Below are positions 51,393 through 60,505 of a DNA stretch of 64,000 nucleotides, piece after piece. The stretch lies in assembly GCA_910584725.1 (NCBI GenBank), contig CAJUBE010000010.1:1-64000 (forward strand), written 5' to 3'. Below the pieces are notes generated by a model. The model was not told the DNA's origin, did no database searches, and saw only the letters and a list, made by a program, of their open reading frames with translations. Position numbers and translations under genes: made by a program. Numbering within the stretch: position 1 is the stretch's first letter; every line of letters starts with the position of its first letter. The stretch is from an uncultured Lachnospiraceae bacterium. GTDB taxonomy: Bacteria > Bacillota > Clostridia > Lachnospirales > Lachnospiraceae.

Positions 51393-52277
51393 ATGGAAAA
51401 AGAGATTGGTGCATTTATAGCGTATTTACATAATGTGAAGAATACCTCCGAAAATACGGAGATGTCTTATAAAAGAGATTTGGAAAAGGTATCACACTTT
51501 TTGGAGTCGCGCGGTATCCGTGAGACGAAGGATGTGAAAGCGCAGGACTTGGCAGATTACGTGAAGTTTTTGGAGAACAGTAAGTTTGCGGCGGCTACAG
51601 TGTCCCGCAATATTGCGTCTCTGAAGGCGTTTTATCATTATATGGTACAGGAAGGGCTGGTGGAGGAGGATATTGCTGACAAGCTCAAAGCACCTAAGAT
51701 TGAGAAGAAGGCGCCCGAGATTATGTCGCCGGACGAGGTGGTGCGGCTTTTGGAGCAGCCCTCTGGGAACAGCCCCAAGGAGATTCGTGACAAGGCGATG
51801 CTGGAACTTCTCTATGCCACGGGTATCCGTGTGACAGAATTGATTACGCTGAATCTTTCCGATGTGAATATGCAGATGAGCTTCATTCTCTGCCGTGACC
51901 GCAACAAGGAGCGCATCATTCCCTTCGGTGCGGCGGCCAAGAATGCGCTGACCAGATATCTGGACGGCACCAGGGAGGAAATGCTTGAGAATAAAAAGTC
52001 TGAGGTGTTGTTTGCGAATTGCTCCGGGCAGCCTATGAGCAGGCAGGGGTTCTGGAAGCTGATTAAGCACTATGCGAAGAAAGCGGATATTCAGGCCGAT
52101 ATCACGCCCCACACGCTGAGGCATTCCTTCGCGGCGCATCTGGTGGAGAACGGGGCGGATCTTCGGAGCGTGCAGGAGATGCTGGGCCACTCCGATATTT
52201 CCACGACACAGATTTATGCAAATCTGAACCACAACCATATCAGGGAGGTATACGCGAAGGCGCATCCGCGCGGCTAG
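51393..52277 (+). CDS. xerD: Site-specific tyrosine recombinase XerD
   Basis: 294-aa tyrosine recombinase that resolves chromosome dimers at dif. The N-terminal SAM-like domain (SENTEMSYKRDLEKVSHFLE) precedes a catalytic domain with Arg in YATGIRVTELITL, HTLRHSFA (H-x-x-R), GHSDISTTQIYANL (His and the nucleophile Tyr). The spoIIM-xerD neighbourhood is standard. A 206-base AT-rich gap without a gene precedes it. Confidence 0.93.
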   Translation: MEKEIGAFIAYLHNVKNTSENTEMSYKRDLEKVSHFLESRGIRETKDVKAQDLADYVKFLENSKFAAATVSRNIASLKAFYHYMVQEGLVEEDIADKLKAPKIEKKAPEIMSPDEVVRLLEQPSGNSPKEIRDKAMLELLYATGIRVTELITLNLSDVNMQMSFILCRDRNKERIIPFGAAAKNALTRYLDGTREEMLENKKSEVLFANCSGQPMSRQGFWKLIKHYAKKADIQADITPHTLRHSFAAHLVENGADLRSVQEMLGHSDISTTQIYANLNHNHIREVYAKAHPRG

Positions 52278-52345
52278 CCGAAGTAAATTCCTACGGAATT
52301 AACTTCTCGGGCACTGCTTCGCATACTCGGCATATATATGTTTAT

Positions 52346-52390
52346 AAGGCATGGGACTGTTTCCAGAAAACACCCCGTGCCTTTCTTTTT
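52346..52390 (+). terminator. Rho-independent terminator after xerD
   Basis: AAGGCATGGG (52346-52355) pairs with CCCGTGCCTT (52374-52383, one G-T pair), followed by TCTTTTT. Confidence 0.8.
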
Positions 52391-52397
52391 ATGCGCA

Positions 52398-52471
52398 GCC
52401 CCATGCAGAGGAAGTATGCCGCTAAAGCGAAGCATGGGGCGCGCGGCTAGCAGGGGAAGATAGCTCTTCCC
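52398..52471. repeat. Palindromic stretch between convergent xerD and MATE genes
   Basis: GCCCCATGC (52398-52406) / GCATGGGGC (52432-52440), then GGGAAGA / TCTTCCC with a 4-base loop (52454-52471). CGCGCGGCTAG at 52440-52450 repeats nearly the last bases of xerD (52267-52277). No gene here. Confidence 0.6.
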
Positions 52472-52535
52472 TACTCGATTGCGCAGGCCCGCATATAGAA
52501 GTTTACTGTTTCACAGCATGCGCGCCGCCCAGTTC

Positions 52536-53873
52536 CTACATGTAATGGTACTTCCCGCGCTTCGCAAACAGGAAACCCGCAGAGAGCACAAAGGCGAACG
52601 CCTCCGCCACCGTGACGGCCCACCAGATACCGTCCACGTCCAAAACTAACGGCAGAATCAGCACGGCCGCAGTTTGGAAAAGAAGCGTACGCAGGAAGGA
52701 GATCGCCGCCGAGACCGCGCCGTTGTTAAGGGCAGTAAAAAAGGAGGAGGCGAAGATATTAAACCCGGCCAACAGGAAGGAAAAGGAAAACAGCCGGAGC
52801 GCATGGCTTGTCAGCGCAAGCAGCTTGGCATCGTAGCCCACAAAGATGCGGGAGAGCGGGGCGGCAAGCAGGAAGGCCGCGGCGGTCAGCACGAGGCTCG
52901 CGCCGCCTGTCAAAAGCACGCTTTTTTTCAGCATATTTTTCAGTTCCCCGTCATTGCCAGCGCCGTAGTGATAGCTGACGACGGGCGCTGCACCGATGGA
53001 GTAGCCGATGTAGATGGCGATAAAGATAAACTGCACATACATCAGCACGCCGTAGGCCGATACGCCGTTCTCACCGACATACCGCAGAAGCTGGAAATTA
53101 TAGATCATGCTGACGATGGAGCCGGAGATGTTGCTCATCAGCTCAGAGGAGCCGTTGGAGCACGCCTGCAGGATGGGTTTTAGTTCCAGCTTTGTCCGGG
53201 TGAGCCGCAGAGGGCTTGTGTTGGGGCAGAGAAAGTAAATCAGGGGGAACAGACCGCCCACACACTGGCTCATGCCGGTGGCAAGAGCCGCCCCGGCCAC
53301 GCCCCAGCGGAACGCGCCCACGAAGAGGGCGTCCAGCGCCATATTGGTTACGCCAGCGCCTATGGTGGCCGCCAGTCCGAGCTTTGGCCTTTCCGCCGCA
53401 ATCAGAAAGCTCTGGAACACGTTCTGCAGCATGAATGCGGCGATGAAGAGGAATACAACGTGCCCGTAAACGACGCAGTCCTCCATCATTTCCGGCGTTG
53501 CTCCCAGAAACGACGCCATCGGGCGCGTAAAAAGGATGCCTGCAGCCGCCAGGATGGCGTCGAGAATGACCGTCAGGTAAATCATCATGGAAAAATAACG
53601 GTTTGCCTTTTTCTGGTCACCCGTGCCGAGCACCAGGGAGACAAGGGCGGTTCCTCCGGTGCCGATCATAAATCCCATACCGCCGAGAATCATGATAAAG
53701 GGAAAAATCAGGTTGACGGAGGCAAAGGCGGTCTTTCCGGCAAAGTTGGACACAAAGAAACCGTCCACCACGCCGTAGATGGAGGTAAATATCATCATGA
53801 CGATGGAGGGAAAGGTAAAGCGTAGCAATTTATTATAGGTAAAGTGGTCTGATAACTGGATGGTTGTTTTCAT
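52536..53873 (-). CDS. MATE-family multidrug/cation antiporter
   Basis: 445 residues, 12 hydrophobic segments, of the MATE (NorM/MepA-like) transporter type: SDHFTYNKLLRFTFPSIVMM at the start, VDGFFVSNFAGKTAFASVNL near 37-56, and a second half beginning with the conserved GSSELMSNISGS stretch. It should export drugs or metabolites in exchange for Na+ or H+. A MarR-type gene lies 140 bases upstream on the same strand and probably controls it. AAAAGGAAATC precedes the ATG. Confidence 0.88.
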   Translation of the reverse strand: MKTTIQLSDHFTYNKLLRFTFPSIVMMIFTSIYGVVDGFFVSNFAGKTAFASVNLIFPFIMILGGMGFMIGTGGTALVSLVLGTGDQKKANRYFSMMIYLTVILDAILAAAGILFTRPMASFLGATPEMMEDCVVYGHVVFLFIAAFMLQNVFQSFLIAAERPKLGLAATIGAGVTNMALDALFVGAFRWGVAGAALATGMSQCVGGLFPLIYFLCPNTSPLRLTRTKLELKPILQACSNGSSELMSNISGSIVSMIYNFQLLRYVGENGVSAYGVLMYVQFIFIAIYIGYSIGAAPVVSYHYGAGNDGELKNMLKKSVLLTGGASLVLTAAAFLLAAPLSRIFVGYDAKLLALTSHALRLFSFSFLLAGFNIFASSFFTALNNGAVSAAISFLRTLLFQTAAVLILPLVLDVDGIWWAVTVAEAFAFVLSAGFLFAKRGKYHYM

Positions 53874-54013
53874 ATTCTGTGATTTCCTTTTGAAAATATA
53901 TTATGTAAACTAATCTCTACACATGTATGCAATCGTGGATTTCCTTGCGATATCAGGTGCAGCAGGTGGTACGCGAAAAGCTGTTTGTGAATTCCGACAC
54001 AGTGACATCCACG

Positions 54014-54457
54014 TTATGTCAGGAGCTGCAGGCGTTTCTGGAAATCATGTAAGTAGCGTTCTGTCAGCGCCAGATACTGATTCACGTCCTCCTTCGTCCA
54101 AGAAGCAAAAATGTCGTTTTCTATGGCAATGACTTTTGCGGCTGTCCGCCCGGCCAGTTTTTGTCCTTCATCGGTAAGAAAAACGGTCTTGTTTTTACCG
54201 TCCGTATTTTTCAGATAGATGATTCCTTCCTTCTCCAGTCTGCGCAGGGCGGAGTTGATGGTCTGCTTGCTGACACCGGCGTTGAGGCAGATGTCCCGGA
54301 GCGGACAGCAGCCGTTCCCCGCATAGCAGATGGCGTAGAGAACGATCATTGAGCTTTCGGGAAGCCCAAATCGGGATGCCGCTTCATGGTAGGCGGATTC
54401 CGTTTCACTCATCAGATAATTGCATCGTCTCAGTTCCTTTGAAAAATCTTGATTCAT
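54014..54457 (-). CDS. MarR-family transcriptional regulator
   Basis: 147-aa winged helix-turn-helix dimer. The HTH reads CPLRDICLNAGVSKQTINSA with the wing in EKEGIIYLKNTDGKNKTVFL. The C-terminal helices are typical of MarR dimers. It precedes the MATE transporter, a common repressor-pump pair. A perfect 16-bp inverted repeat overlaps its own promoter, so autoregulation is likely. Inducer unknown. Confidence 0.9.
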   Translation of the reverse strand: MNQDFSKELRRCNYLMSETESAYHEAASRFGLPESSMIVLYAICYAGNGCCPLRDICLNAGVSKQTINSALRRLEKEGIIYLKNTDGKNKTVFLTDEGQKLAGRTAAKVIAIENDIFASWTKEDVNQYLALTERYLHDFQKRLQLLT

Positions 54458-54530
54458 TGTTCACCCCTCATTCTGCGTGTTCCGGACATTTCGCGTGAAA
54501 CGCCGTTGTATTTTCCTATAAGATAAAAAT

Positions 54531-54574
54531 AGTATGAAATCGTACTAAGAGCCAGTATAGTACGATTTCATACT
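54531..54574. promoter_or_regulatory. Probable MarR operator: perfect 16-bp inverted repeat
   Basis: AGTATGAAATCGTACT (54531-54546) and AGTACGATTTCATACT (54559-54574) are exact reverse complements, 12 bases apart. Each arm covers part of the marR promoter or its start region. Confidence 0.8.
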
Positions 54575-54582
54575 AAAGTCAA
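54554..54582 (-). promoter_or_regulatory. SigmaA-type promoter of marR
   Basis: Minus strand: TTGACT (54582-54577), 17 bases, TATACT (54559-54554). The spacer is largely one arm of the inverted repeat. Confidence 0.8.
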
Positions 54583-54600
54583 GCAAGATAATTGCGACAA

Positions 54601-54628
54601 TAAAAAAGCAGCCCGAAAGACTGCCTTT
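54601..54628 (-). terminator. Terminator of the DAHP synthase gene
   Basis: Minus strand: AAAAGGCAG and CTGCTTTTTT form a short stem with one bulged G, ending in a T tract, about 25 bases after the stop codon. Confidence 0.6.
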
Positions 54629-54652
54629 TCAGATCATATTTAACCAATCGTT

Positions 54653-55681
54653 TTATTCATACTCCGCAATGTCATAGATCAGCCGTTCCGAATCCTCCCA
54701 TCCGAGACAGGGGTCGGTGATGGACTTGCCGTAAATGCCTTCGCCGATTTTCTGGCAGCCCTCTTCAATATAGCTCTCGATCATCACGCCCTTGACCATG
54801 CGGTGAATGTCCCTGTTTAACTTCCGACTGTGCATCACTTCTTTTACGATGCGGATCTGCTGCTCGAACTTTTTGTCCGAGTTATTGTGGTTTGCATCTA
54901 TGACGCAGGCGGGATTGACCAGATCGTAGTCCTGATACAGCGTGTACAGGGTGTTTAAGTCTTCGTAGTGATAATTCGGAAGACTTCTCCCGTGCTTGTT
55001 CGTGGAACCCCGAAGCACCGCGTGGGCAAGCGGGTTGCCGCCTGTGCTGACTTCATAGCCTCTGTAGGTGAAGTCATGCGGATGCTGCGCCGCATAGATG
55101 GAGTTTAACATCACGGAGAGCGTACCGCTTGTGGGATTTTTCATCCCGGCGGCTACGTCGAAGCCGCTGACGGTCATGCGGTGCTGCTGATCCTCCACGG
55201 AGCGTGCGCCGATGGCAACATAGGAGAGAATGTCTTCCACATAGCCCCAGTTGTCGGGGTAGAGCATCTCGTCGGCGGCAGTCAGTCCCGTCTCCTCGAT
55301 GGCGCGGATGTGCATCTTGCGCATGGCGATCAGGCCGCTTGTGAAATCAGGCTTCTTCTCCGGGTCGGGCTGACTTACAATGCCCTTGTAGCCCTCGCCT
55401 GTGGTGCGAGGCTTATTCGTATAAATGCGGGGGATCAGGATCAGCTTGTCCTTCACTTTTTCATTGACCTTCGCCAATCGGTTTACATAATCACAGACCG
55501 CCTCCTCGTTGTCGGCGGAGCAGGGGCCGATGATGACGATGAATTTCTTGCTCTTTCCGGTGATGACATCCCGAATCTCAATATCTCTTTCTCTTTTCAC
55601 CTCTACAAGATGGGCGGGCATAGGGAAACGCTCGCGGATCTCGTCGGGAGTGGGTAATTTAGCTACATATTGAAATGACAT
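54653..55681 (-). CDS. aroF: 3-deoxy-7-phosphoheptulonate synthase (class I DAHP synthase)
   Basis: First step of aromatic amino acid synthesis: PEP plus erythrose-4-phosphate gives DAHP. Class I motifs: VIIGPCSADNEEAV near residues 48-61, PRIYTNKPRTTGEGYKG, GARSVEDQQHRM, and metal-binding VIDANHNNSDK near 260. 342 aa, as in the E. coli AroF/G/H type including the N-terminal segment that usually carries feedback inhibition. GGGAGGAATTC precedes the ATG. A stem-loop module lies just upstream of its promoter. Confidence 0.95.
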   Translation of the reverse strand: MSFQYVAKLPTPDEIRERFPMPAHLVEVKRERDIEIRDVITGKSKKFIVIIGPCSADNEEAVCDYVNRLAKVNEKVKDKLILIPRIYTNKPRTTGEGYKGIVSQPDPEKKPDFTSGLIAMRKMHIRAIEETGLTAADEMLYPDNWGYVEDILSYVAIGARSVEDQQHRMTVSGFDVAAGMKNPTSGTLSVMLNSIYAAQHPHDFTYRGYEVSTGGNPLAHAVLRGSTNKHGRSLPNYHYEDLNTLYTLYQDYDLVNPACVIDANHNNSDKKFEQQIRIVKEVMHSRKLNRDIHRMVKGVMIESYIEEGCQKIGEGIYGKSITDPCLGWEDSERLIYDIAEYE

Positions 55682-55754
55682 GAATTCCTCCCGGCGAAAA
55701 CGGGGTTACCGTCTCGTCTGTATAATATTTTTTTACTCTCGCAAAAGCACATAC

Positions 55755-55783
55755 ATTATAGTATATTAATTAGAGAATCGCAA
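55755..55783 (-). promoter_or_regulatory. SigmaA-type promoter of the DAHP synthase gene
   Basis: Minus strand: TTGCGA (55783-55778), 17 bases, TATAAT (55760-55755). The leader is about 70 bases; no T-box or leader peptide was recognised. Confidence 0.8.
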
Positions 55784-55789
55784 GTACTA

Positions 55790-55926
55790 GCGTGAAAAGT
55801 GCTTCTAAAGACGTCCCGCCATAGGACGGGACGCCAAGAAGCACTAAGTTTCACGCAGGAGAATGCCTGAAATACGGCATTCTCCGCATAGATTTGAGAT
55901 TCCGCAGAGCGGAATCATAGCGGTTA
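55790..55926. repeat. Interspersed stem-loop module, copy C1
   Basis: GCGTGAAA + AGTGCTTCT pairs with AGAAGCACT + TTTCACGC, enclosing CGTCCCG / CGGGACG; then GAGAATGCC / GGCATTCTC; then GATTCCGC / GCGGAATC with an AGA loop. Nearly identical to copy A where they overlap. It lies between divergent-facing ends: upstream of the DAHP synthase promoter and downstream of the SpoVB-like gene. Confidence 0.9.
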
Positions 55927-56087
55927 GAGTGAAAAGAACTTCTAAAGCTCAGCAGCAATGGCTGCTTCGCTAAGAAGTTCTAGGAGTTGCTTCGCAACTC
56001 CGTTTTACTCAGGAGAATGCTTGAAATACGGCATTCTCCGCACGGATTTGAGATTCCGCGAAGCGGAATCATGGCGGTTAGTGTGAG
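55926..56087. repeat. Interspersed stem-loop module, copy C2, with extra nested hairpin
   Basis: GAGTGAAA + AGAACTTCT pairs with AGAAGTTCT and TTTTACTC (one G-T pair). Between these last two arms is an inserted hairpin GGAGTTGC / GCAACTCC with a TTC loop. The apical CGTCCCG stem is replaced by CAGCAGC / GCTGCTT-type sequence. Stem II and stem III follow as in C1. Confidence 0.9.
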
Positions 56088-56095
56088 AACAACAG

Positions 56096-57547
56096 TTACC
56101 GCCTGTGCGCTTGACGTGAGATGCGAAGCGCCGACACGGTGCACAACAGCGTCTGCAGCATCTGGCTGGCGAGCATCCCCCACAGATACCCTTGTATGCC
56201 GAAGCGCGGAATGGCGAAGAATACAAACAGCAGCCGCAGAAGAAGACTTACCACGCTGTAAAGGAAGGTGCGTATGGTCTTGCCGAGGCCGTTCAGGATA
56301 CTGTTTAACATACTGGCAATGTACATGAACGGGCACAGAAAACTGAGGGTCAGGATAAAACTGCCCGCCAGCTCCGAGTGGAAGAGCAGCCGTCCGGCCA
56401 GCCTTCCGAATACGAGAAACAGGGCGGTGAAGAAAAAACCCAGCAGTAGACAGAGGCGGATTGAGGTAAAGATGGCGCGTCGCACCGCATTTTTGTTGCC
56501 GCCTGCGTCCGCCTCAGACACGATGGGAAGAAGCAGTACGGAGACGGAGTTGGTGATGGCGGAGGGAAACAGAATGAGCGGCAGGCTCATGCCTGTGAGC
56601 ACGCCGTAGACACTCAGGGCATCGGCGTTACTCAAGCCGTAGGCCATCAGACGGTTCGGTATGTAAATCGCCTCCACGCTCTGCAAAAGGTTGAGCACCA
56701 GCCGGTTGGCGGACAGGGGCACGGCGAGCTGCAAAAGCTGCCCCGTAATGCGGCGGTATATCCCGATCAGCCCTGCGGCAGAATGGTTACGATGGTAATC
56801 GAAAATGCCGCGTCGACGGGAAAACGCGGATGTATGTCCGGAACCTGCCGGAAAGACAGACGATTCCTGTACTGAAACATGCCATCTTGCCGGGAAAACC
56901 TGATGGGCGCGCGCTAAGATCGCCACCACGGAGACGATCATGGAGGCGCTTTCACCGATCACAAGGCCGACTACGGCGAAGCTGATGGTGGGCGTAAGCC
57001 CGTGTTTTTGGCAGATAAAATAAATCAGGTAGACGCTTCCCACCCGACAGACCTGCTCCGCGAGCTGAGAGAAAGCGGGGATGGCGGTTTTGCGGATGCC
57101 GTAAAAGTAGCCGTTGATACAGGAGTGCACGCTTGCCATGGGGATGGAGAGCGCGATGATGCGCAGGAGCGGGGCAGTGCGCGCTTCTAACAGAAGGTTT
57201 GCTGCAATCGGATCCGCATACACATAAATGCCGACGGCACAGACCGCGGAGAGCGCCATTGCCAGAAGAAAACCTGTCCAGAGTGTGCGGAAGGAGTTTT
57301 TGTAATCGTGTGTGCTCGTCTCACTTGCCACGTATTTGGAGATGGCGGTCTGGATGCCGGACACCGTGAGTGAGAAGGAGAGCGCCAGCACGGGGGAGAT
57401 GAGCTGGTAGAGCCCCATGCCCTCCGCGCCGAATACGTTGGATAGGAAGATGCGGTAAAAAAAGCCGATGAAACGGCTCACTAATCCGGTTATAGTCAAA
57501 ATAACGGTTCCTGTTACCAGGGGGTGAGTCCATTTATTAAACGTCAT
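56096..57547 (-). CDS. SpoVB-family flippase (stage V sporulation protein B-like)
   Basis: 483-residue MOP-superfamily membrane protein with about 14 segments. The N-terminus LVTGTVILTITGLVSRFIGF, followed by FYRIFLSNVFGAEGMGLYQL, is the characteristic SpoVB start. SpoVB works in spore cortex peptidoglycan synthesis. The cytoplasmic loop near residues 215-265 is longer and His/Arg/Ser-rich. No operon partner; two stem-loop modules abut its 3' end. It is distinct from the family member at 32096, and which of the two is the true SpoVB cannot be settled here. Confidence 0.88.
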   Translation of the reverse strand: MTFNKWTHPLVTGTVILTITGLVSRFIGFFYRIFLSNVFGAEGMGLYQLISPVLALSFSLTVSGIQTAISKYVASETSTHDYKNSFRTLWTGFLLAMALSAVCAVGIYVYADPIAANLLLEARTAPLLRIIALSIPMASVHSCINGYFYGIRKTAIPAFSQLAEQVCRVGSVYLIYFICQKHGLTPTISFAVVGLVIGESASMIVSVVAILARAHQVFPARWHVSVQESSVFPAGSGHTSAFSRRRGIFDYHRNHSAAGLIGIYRRITGQLLQLAVPLSANRLVLNLLQSVEAIYIPNRLMAYGLSNADALSVYGVLTGMSLPLILFPSAITNSVSVLLLPIVSEADAGGNKNAVRRAIFTSIRLCLLLGFFFTALFLVFGRLAGRLLFHSELAGSFILTLSFLCPFMYIASMLNSILNGLGKTIRTFLYSVVSLLLRLLFVFFAIPRFGIQGYLWGMLASQMLQTLLCTVSALRISRQAHRR

Positions 57548-57695
57548 AGAGCACCATCACAGTATGGGATATGGTCTATGTTTATGTGGAAGTGAAGGAA
57601 AATAGAATTTTGTAGGTATAGATTGTTTGCCTGAAACGGGTAAAAGACGGCGGTTTAGGCGGGCAGGCAGTGTCGAGAGGAAAGAGGGATACGGA

Positions 57696-58769
57696 ATGAA
57701 AAAAGTAGTGGTGGGCATGTCAGGGGGCGTGGATTCCTCCGTGGCAGCCCTGTTATTGAAAAAGCAGGGCTATGACGTGGTGGGAGTCACCATGCAGATC
57801 TGGCAGGAGGAAGCGCATGAGACGGCGGCGGAGCAGGGCGGATGCTGTGGGCTCAGTGCGGTGGAGGATGCCAGGCGGGTGGCTGAGGTGTTGAATATAC
57901 CCCATTATGTGATGAATTTTAGGCGGGAGTTTCGGGAAAATGTGATGGACTACTTTGTGGCGGAGTATCTGGCGGGCAGGACACCGAATCCCTGTATCGC
58001 ATGCAACCGCTATGTGAAGTGGGAGGCCCTGCTGCACAGGAGCCTTGCGATCGGAGCAGATTATATCGCCACAGGACACTACGCGGGAATTGCCAGACTT
58101 TCCAACGGCAGATATGCCATCCGCAGCGCGGTGACTGCGAAAAAGGATCAGACCTACGCCCTCTACAGTCTGACCCAGGAGCAGCTTGCCCACACACTGA
58201 TGCCGGTGGGGGCGTACACCAAGGAGGAAATCCGGCAGATGGCGGCAGAGGCGGGGCTGCCTGTGGCTCACAAGCCGGACAGTCAGGAGATCTGCTTTAT
58301 CCCCGACAATGATTATGCCGCCTTTATCGACAGGGAGGCGGGGGAGCGGGTGCCGAAGCCGGGCTGTTTTGTGACGAAGGACGGGAAAGTGCTGGGACGG
58401 CATCTTGGCATCACCCACTATACCGTGGGGCAGCGCAAGGGATTAAATCTGGCCATGGGCAGACCTGTGTTTGTCACGGAAATCAGACCGGAAACCGACG
58501 AGGTAGTAATCGGCGAAGCGGAGGACGTGTTCGGCGATACGCTTTACTGCGAGCGCATCAACTATATGGGGATGGCCGATCTGCCGGAGCCGCGAGAGGT
58601 GTCCGCGAAGATACGCTATAACCATGCAGGTGAAACATGTGTGATAGAGAAGTCGGACGGGGATCGGATTCGAGTGGTATTCAAAAAGCCCGTCCGGGCG
58701 ATTACGCCGGGACAGGCTGTGGTATTTTATGAGGATGACTACGTGCTCGGCGGTGGAACGATTATGTAG
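57696..58769 (+). CDS. mnmA: tRNA 2-thiouridine(34) synthase MnmA
   Basis: Thiolates U34 of Lys/Glu/Gln tRNAs. PP-loop GMSGGVDSSVAALL at residues 7-20; GRTPNPCIACNRYVKW near 95-110 with the first catalytic Cys; ATGHYAG; DSQEICFIPDNDYAAF with the second Cys; YTVGQRKGLNLA. 357 aa. ATG 57696 follows a GAGGG site; the open frame extends 23 codons upstream. Its 3' end overlaps the GGDEF gene on the other strand by 8 bases. Confidence 0.95.
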   Translation: MKKVVVGMSGGVDSSVAALLLKKQGYDVVGVTMQIWQEEAHETAAEQGGCCGLSAVEDARRVAEVLNIPHYVMNFRREFRENVMDYFVAEYLAGRTPNPCIACNRYVKWEALLHRSLAIGADYIATGHYAGIARLSNGRYAIRSAVTAKKDQTYALYSLTQEQLAHTLMPVGAYTKEEIRQMAAEAGLPVAHKPDSQEICFIPDNDYAAFIDREAGERVPKPGCFVTKDGKVLGRHLGITHYTVGQRKGLNLAMGRPVFVTEIRPETDEVVIGEAEDVFGDTLYCERINYMGMADLPEPREVSAKIRYNHAGETCVIEKSDGDRIRVVFKKPVRAITPGQAVVFYEDDYVLGGGTIM

Positions 58770-60474
58770 CGATCGCTTTTTTAGTGGCCTGCTTGTTCTC
58801 GTACATGCGGTCGTCCGCAATCTGATAAATTTTTTCTATGTTATATTCCTTCGGGCTGCAGGAAGCATAGCCGAAAGCGATGGACAAATTGAGATTGGGG
58901 ATTTCTTCATTTTTTTGTTGAATGTTATTGCGAAACTCTCCTACCATGGTAGAGATTTCGCCAGAATCGTCGGTTTCCGCGATGGCGATAAATTCATCGC
59001 CGCCCATCCGCGCGACAATACCGTGGGGTTCAAAGGCGTCCACAATCACCTGAGCGGCGCTTCGGATCAGGATGTCGCCCTGCGCGTGCCCGTAAGTATC
59101 GTTGGTGGTTTTCAGATTGTTCAAGTCAAAGCAGAAAACGGTGTAGCGGGGATTCTCCATATCCTTGATGCCGTTCATGTATTCCATGCAGTAACGACGG
59201 TTGTGAATCTGCGTCAGCTCATCCGTGTAAGCGCTTTTGATCAGAAAATTCCGTTCCGTCTCCTGCATCATTTTCTGTGTCAGATTGATATAGAAGGAGA
59301 CCAGGAGCAGGAAGATAAAGACTACCAGTCCCACGGAGGCGATGCCCTTTGTGGAGGAAATAGAGATGCCCATATAGCGGTCAAAGTAGTAGAACAGCAG
59401 ATCATAGCCAACACAGCCGGAGAGCACCAGCATACCGATTAAGAACAGCCGATGGACAAGCTGGCGGCTGACCCGCAGATTCATAAATTCCACGATGATA
59501 AAGTAGATCAGATTGCATAGAATCAATACCTGCATATATTTCAGCGTGGCCGCACAGTGTACCAGATCCACGGTGTGAAGACCGAGAAAGAGTGTGGTTG
59601 CAAAGATCTGCAGGGCAAGGAGTATTTGATATACCGCATACATGACGGGACGGTTTAGCGCCAGCACATCCTCCCGCATGTAGATGACTAGCGGGATGGG
59701 CGCCAGATACAGTGTCAGATATTCCAGCAGGCAGATCGTATAGAGCGGCATGGAGAAGATCAGAAGCACATTGTAGTAGCACAGCGTCCACAGCCCGATG
59801 CAGACAGAAAAAAGGGAGACGCACAAAATGCGCGAAAATTTCCCGGAAAACAGGATGGCAAAAACTGTGATAAAGCAGGTCACAAGGCCGAAAATTGTCA
59901 GAAAGCAGCCGAGAAACAGAGGAACCCTGTTTTCGGTCAGAATGGAGCGGTAAATATTTTTCCACTCGTAGATGCGGATTGGGTCGAAGCGGGAGAAGGC
60001 TTTGTCCTCCGCCGCGGTGAGCTCAAGCGTCAGCGTTTTTCCCGCGTAGTTATCGGGGAGATCGACGGGCAGATAACCGCTGCCGACGGTTTTGTGCCTG
60101 TCAATCCGATCCCAGCCGTATGTATGGATCGGTTCCCCGTCCAGATATACCGTGACTGCGGACTGCCTGATCTGCAGGACAAGCGCATGTCCGATACAGT
60201 CTGTATCGGACGGAAAAACTCTGGTCATGGTGATGGTATCGCCCTTATTTACCGGGTCAAATCGGAAATCATTCAGGGAAACATCCTGCCAGACGCGGTC
60301 GTTGATGGTGACATCCCAGCCGTCGATCAGGGTTTCAAATTGTGAGATATCAGAATAATCGCGGGATAACAGGCCGTCGATAAAAAGGGTAGTGAAACAT
60401 ATGCTGATCAGTGCATAGACGATAAAGAACACCTTCCAAACGGTTTTGCGGGTTATTTTTCTCTTCTTTTTCAT
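58762..60474 (-). CDS. Membrane diguanylate cyclase (7TM sensor plus GGDEF)
   Basis: 570 aa. TM1 near residues 15-35; an extracytoplasmic ~155-residue beta-rich domain (VYLDGEPIHTYGWDRID) as in 7TMR-DISM sensors; seven closely packed membrane segments; and a C-terminal GGDEF domain with the intact signature ARMGGDEFIAIAE. It should make cyclic di-GMP in response to an external signal. The product-inhibition site RxxD is missing five residues before GGDEF (EPHG there). ATG 60474 has GAGG 8 bases upstream. It follows the PHP gene by 31 bases, so the two are probably co-transcribed. Confidence 0.88.
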   Translation of the reverse strand: MKKKRKITRKTVWKVFFIVYALISICFTTLFIDGLLSRDYSDISQFETLIDGWDVTINDRVWQDVSLNDFRFDPVNKGDTITMTRVFPSDTDCIGHALVLQIRQSAVTVYLDGEPIHTYGWDRIDRHKTVGSGYLPVDLPDNYAGKTLTLELTAAEDKAFSRFDPIRIYEWKNIYRSILTENRVPLFLGCFLTIFGLVTCFITVFAILFSGKFSRILCVSLFSVCIGLWTLCYYNVLLIFSMPLYTICLLEYLTLYLAPIPLVIYMREDVLALNRPVMYAVYQILLALQIFATTLFLGLHTVDLVHCAATLKYMQVLILCNLIYFIIVEFMNLRVSRQLVHRLFLIGMLVLSGCVGYDLLFYYFDRYMGISISSTKGIASVGLVVFIFLLLVSFYINLTQKMMQETERNFLIKSAYTDELTQIHNRRYCMEYMNGIKDMENPRYTVFCFDLNNLKTTNDTYGHAQGDILIRSAAQVIVDAFEPHGIVARMGGDEFIAIAETDDSGEISTMVGEFRNNIQQKNEEIPNLNLSIAFGYASCSPKEYNIEKIYQIADDRMYENKQATKKAIAT

Positions 60475-60505
60475 GGCGGAATCCTCTGCCGGTTTTTCCG
60501 GCGGT

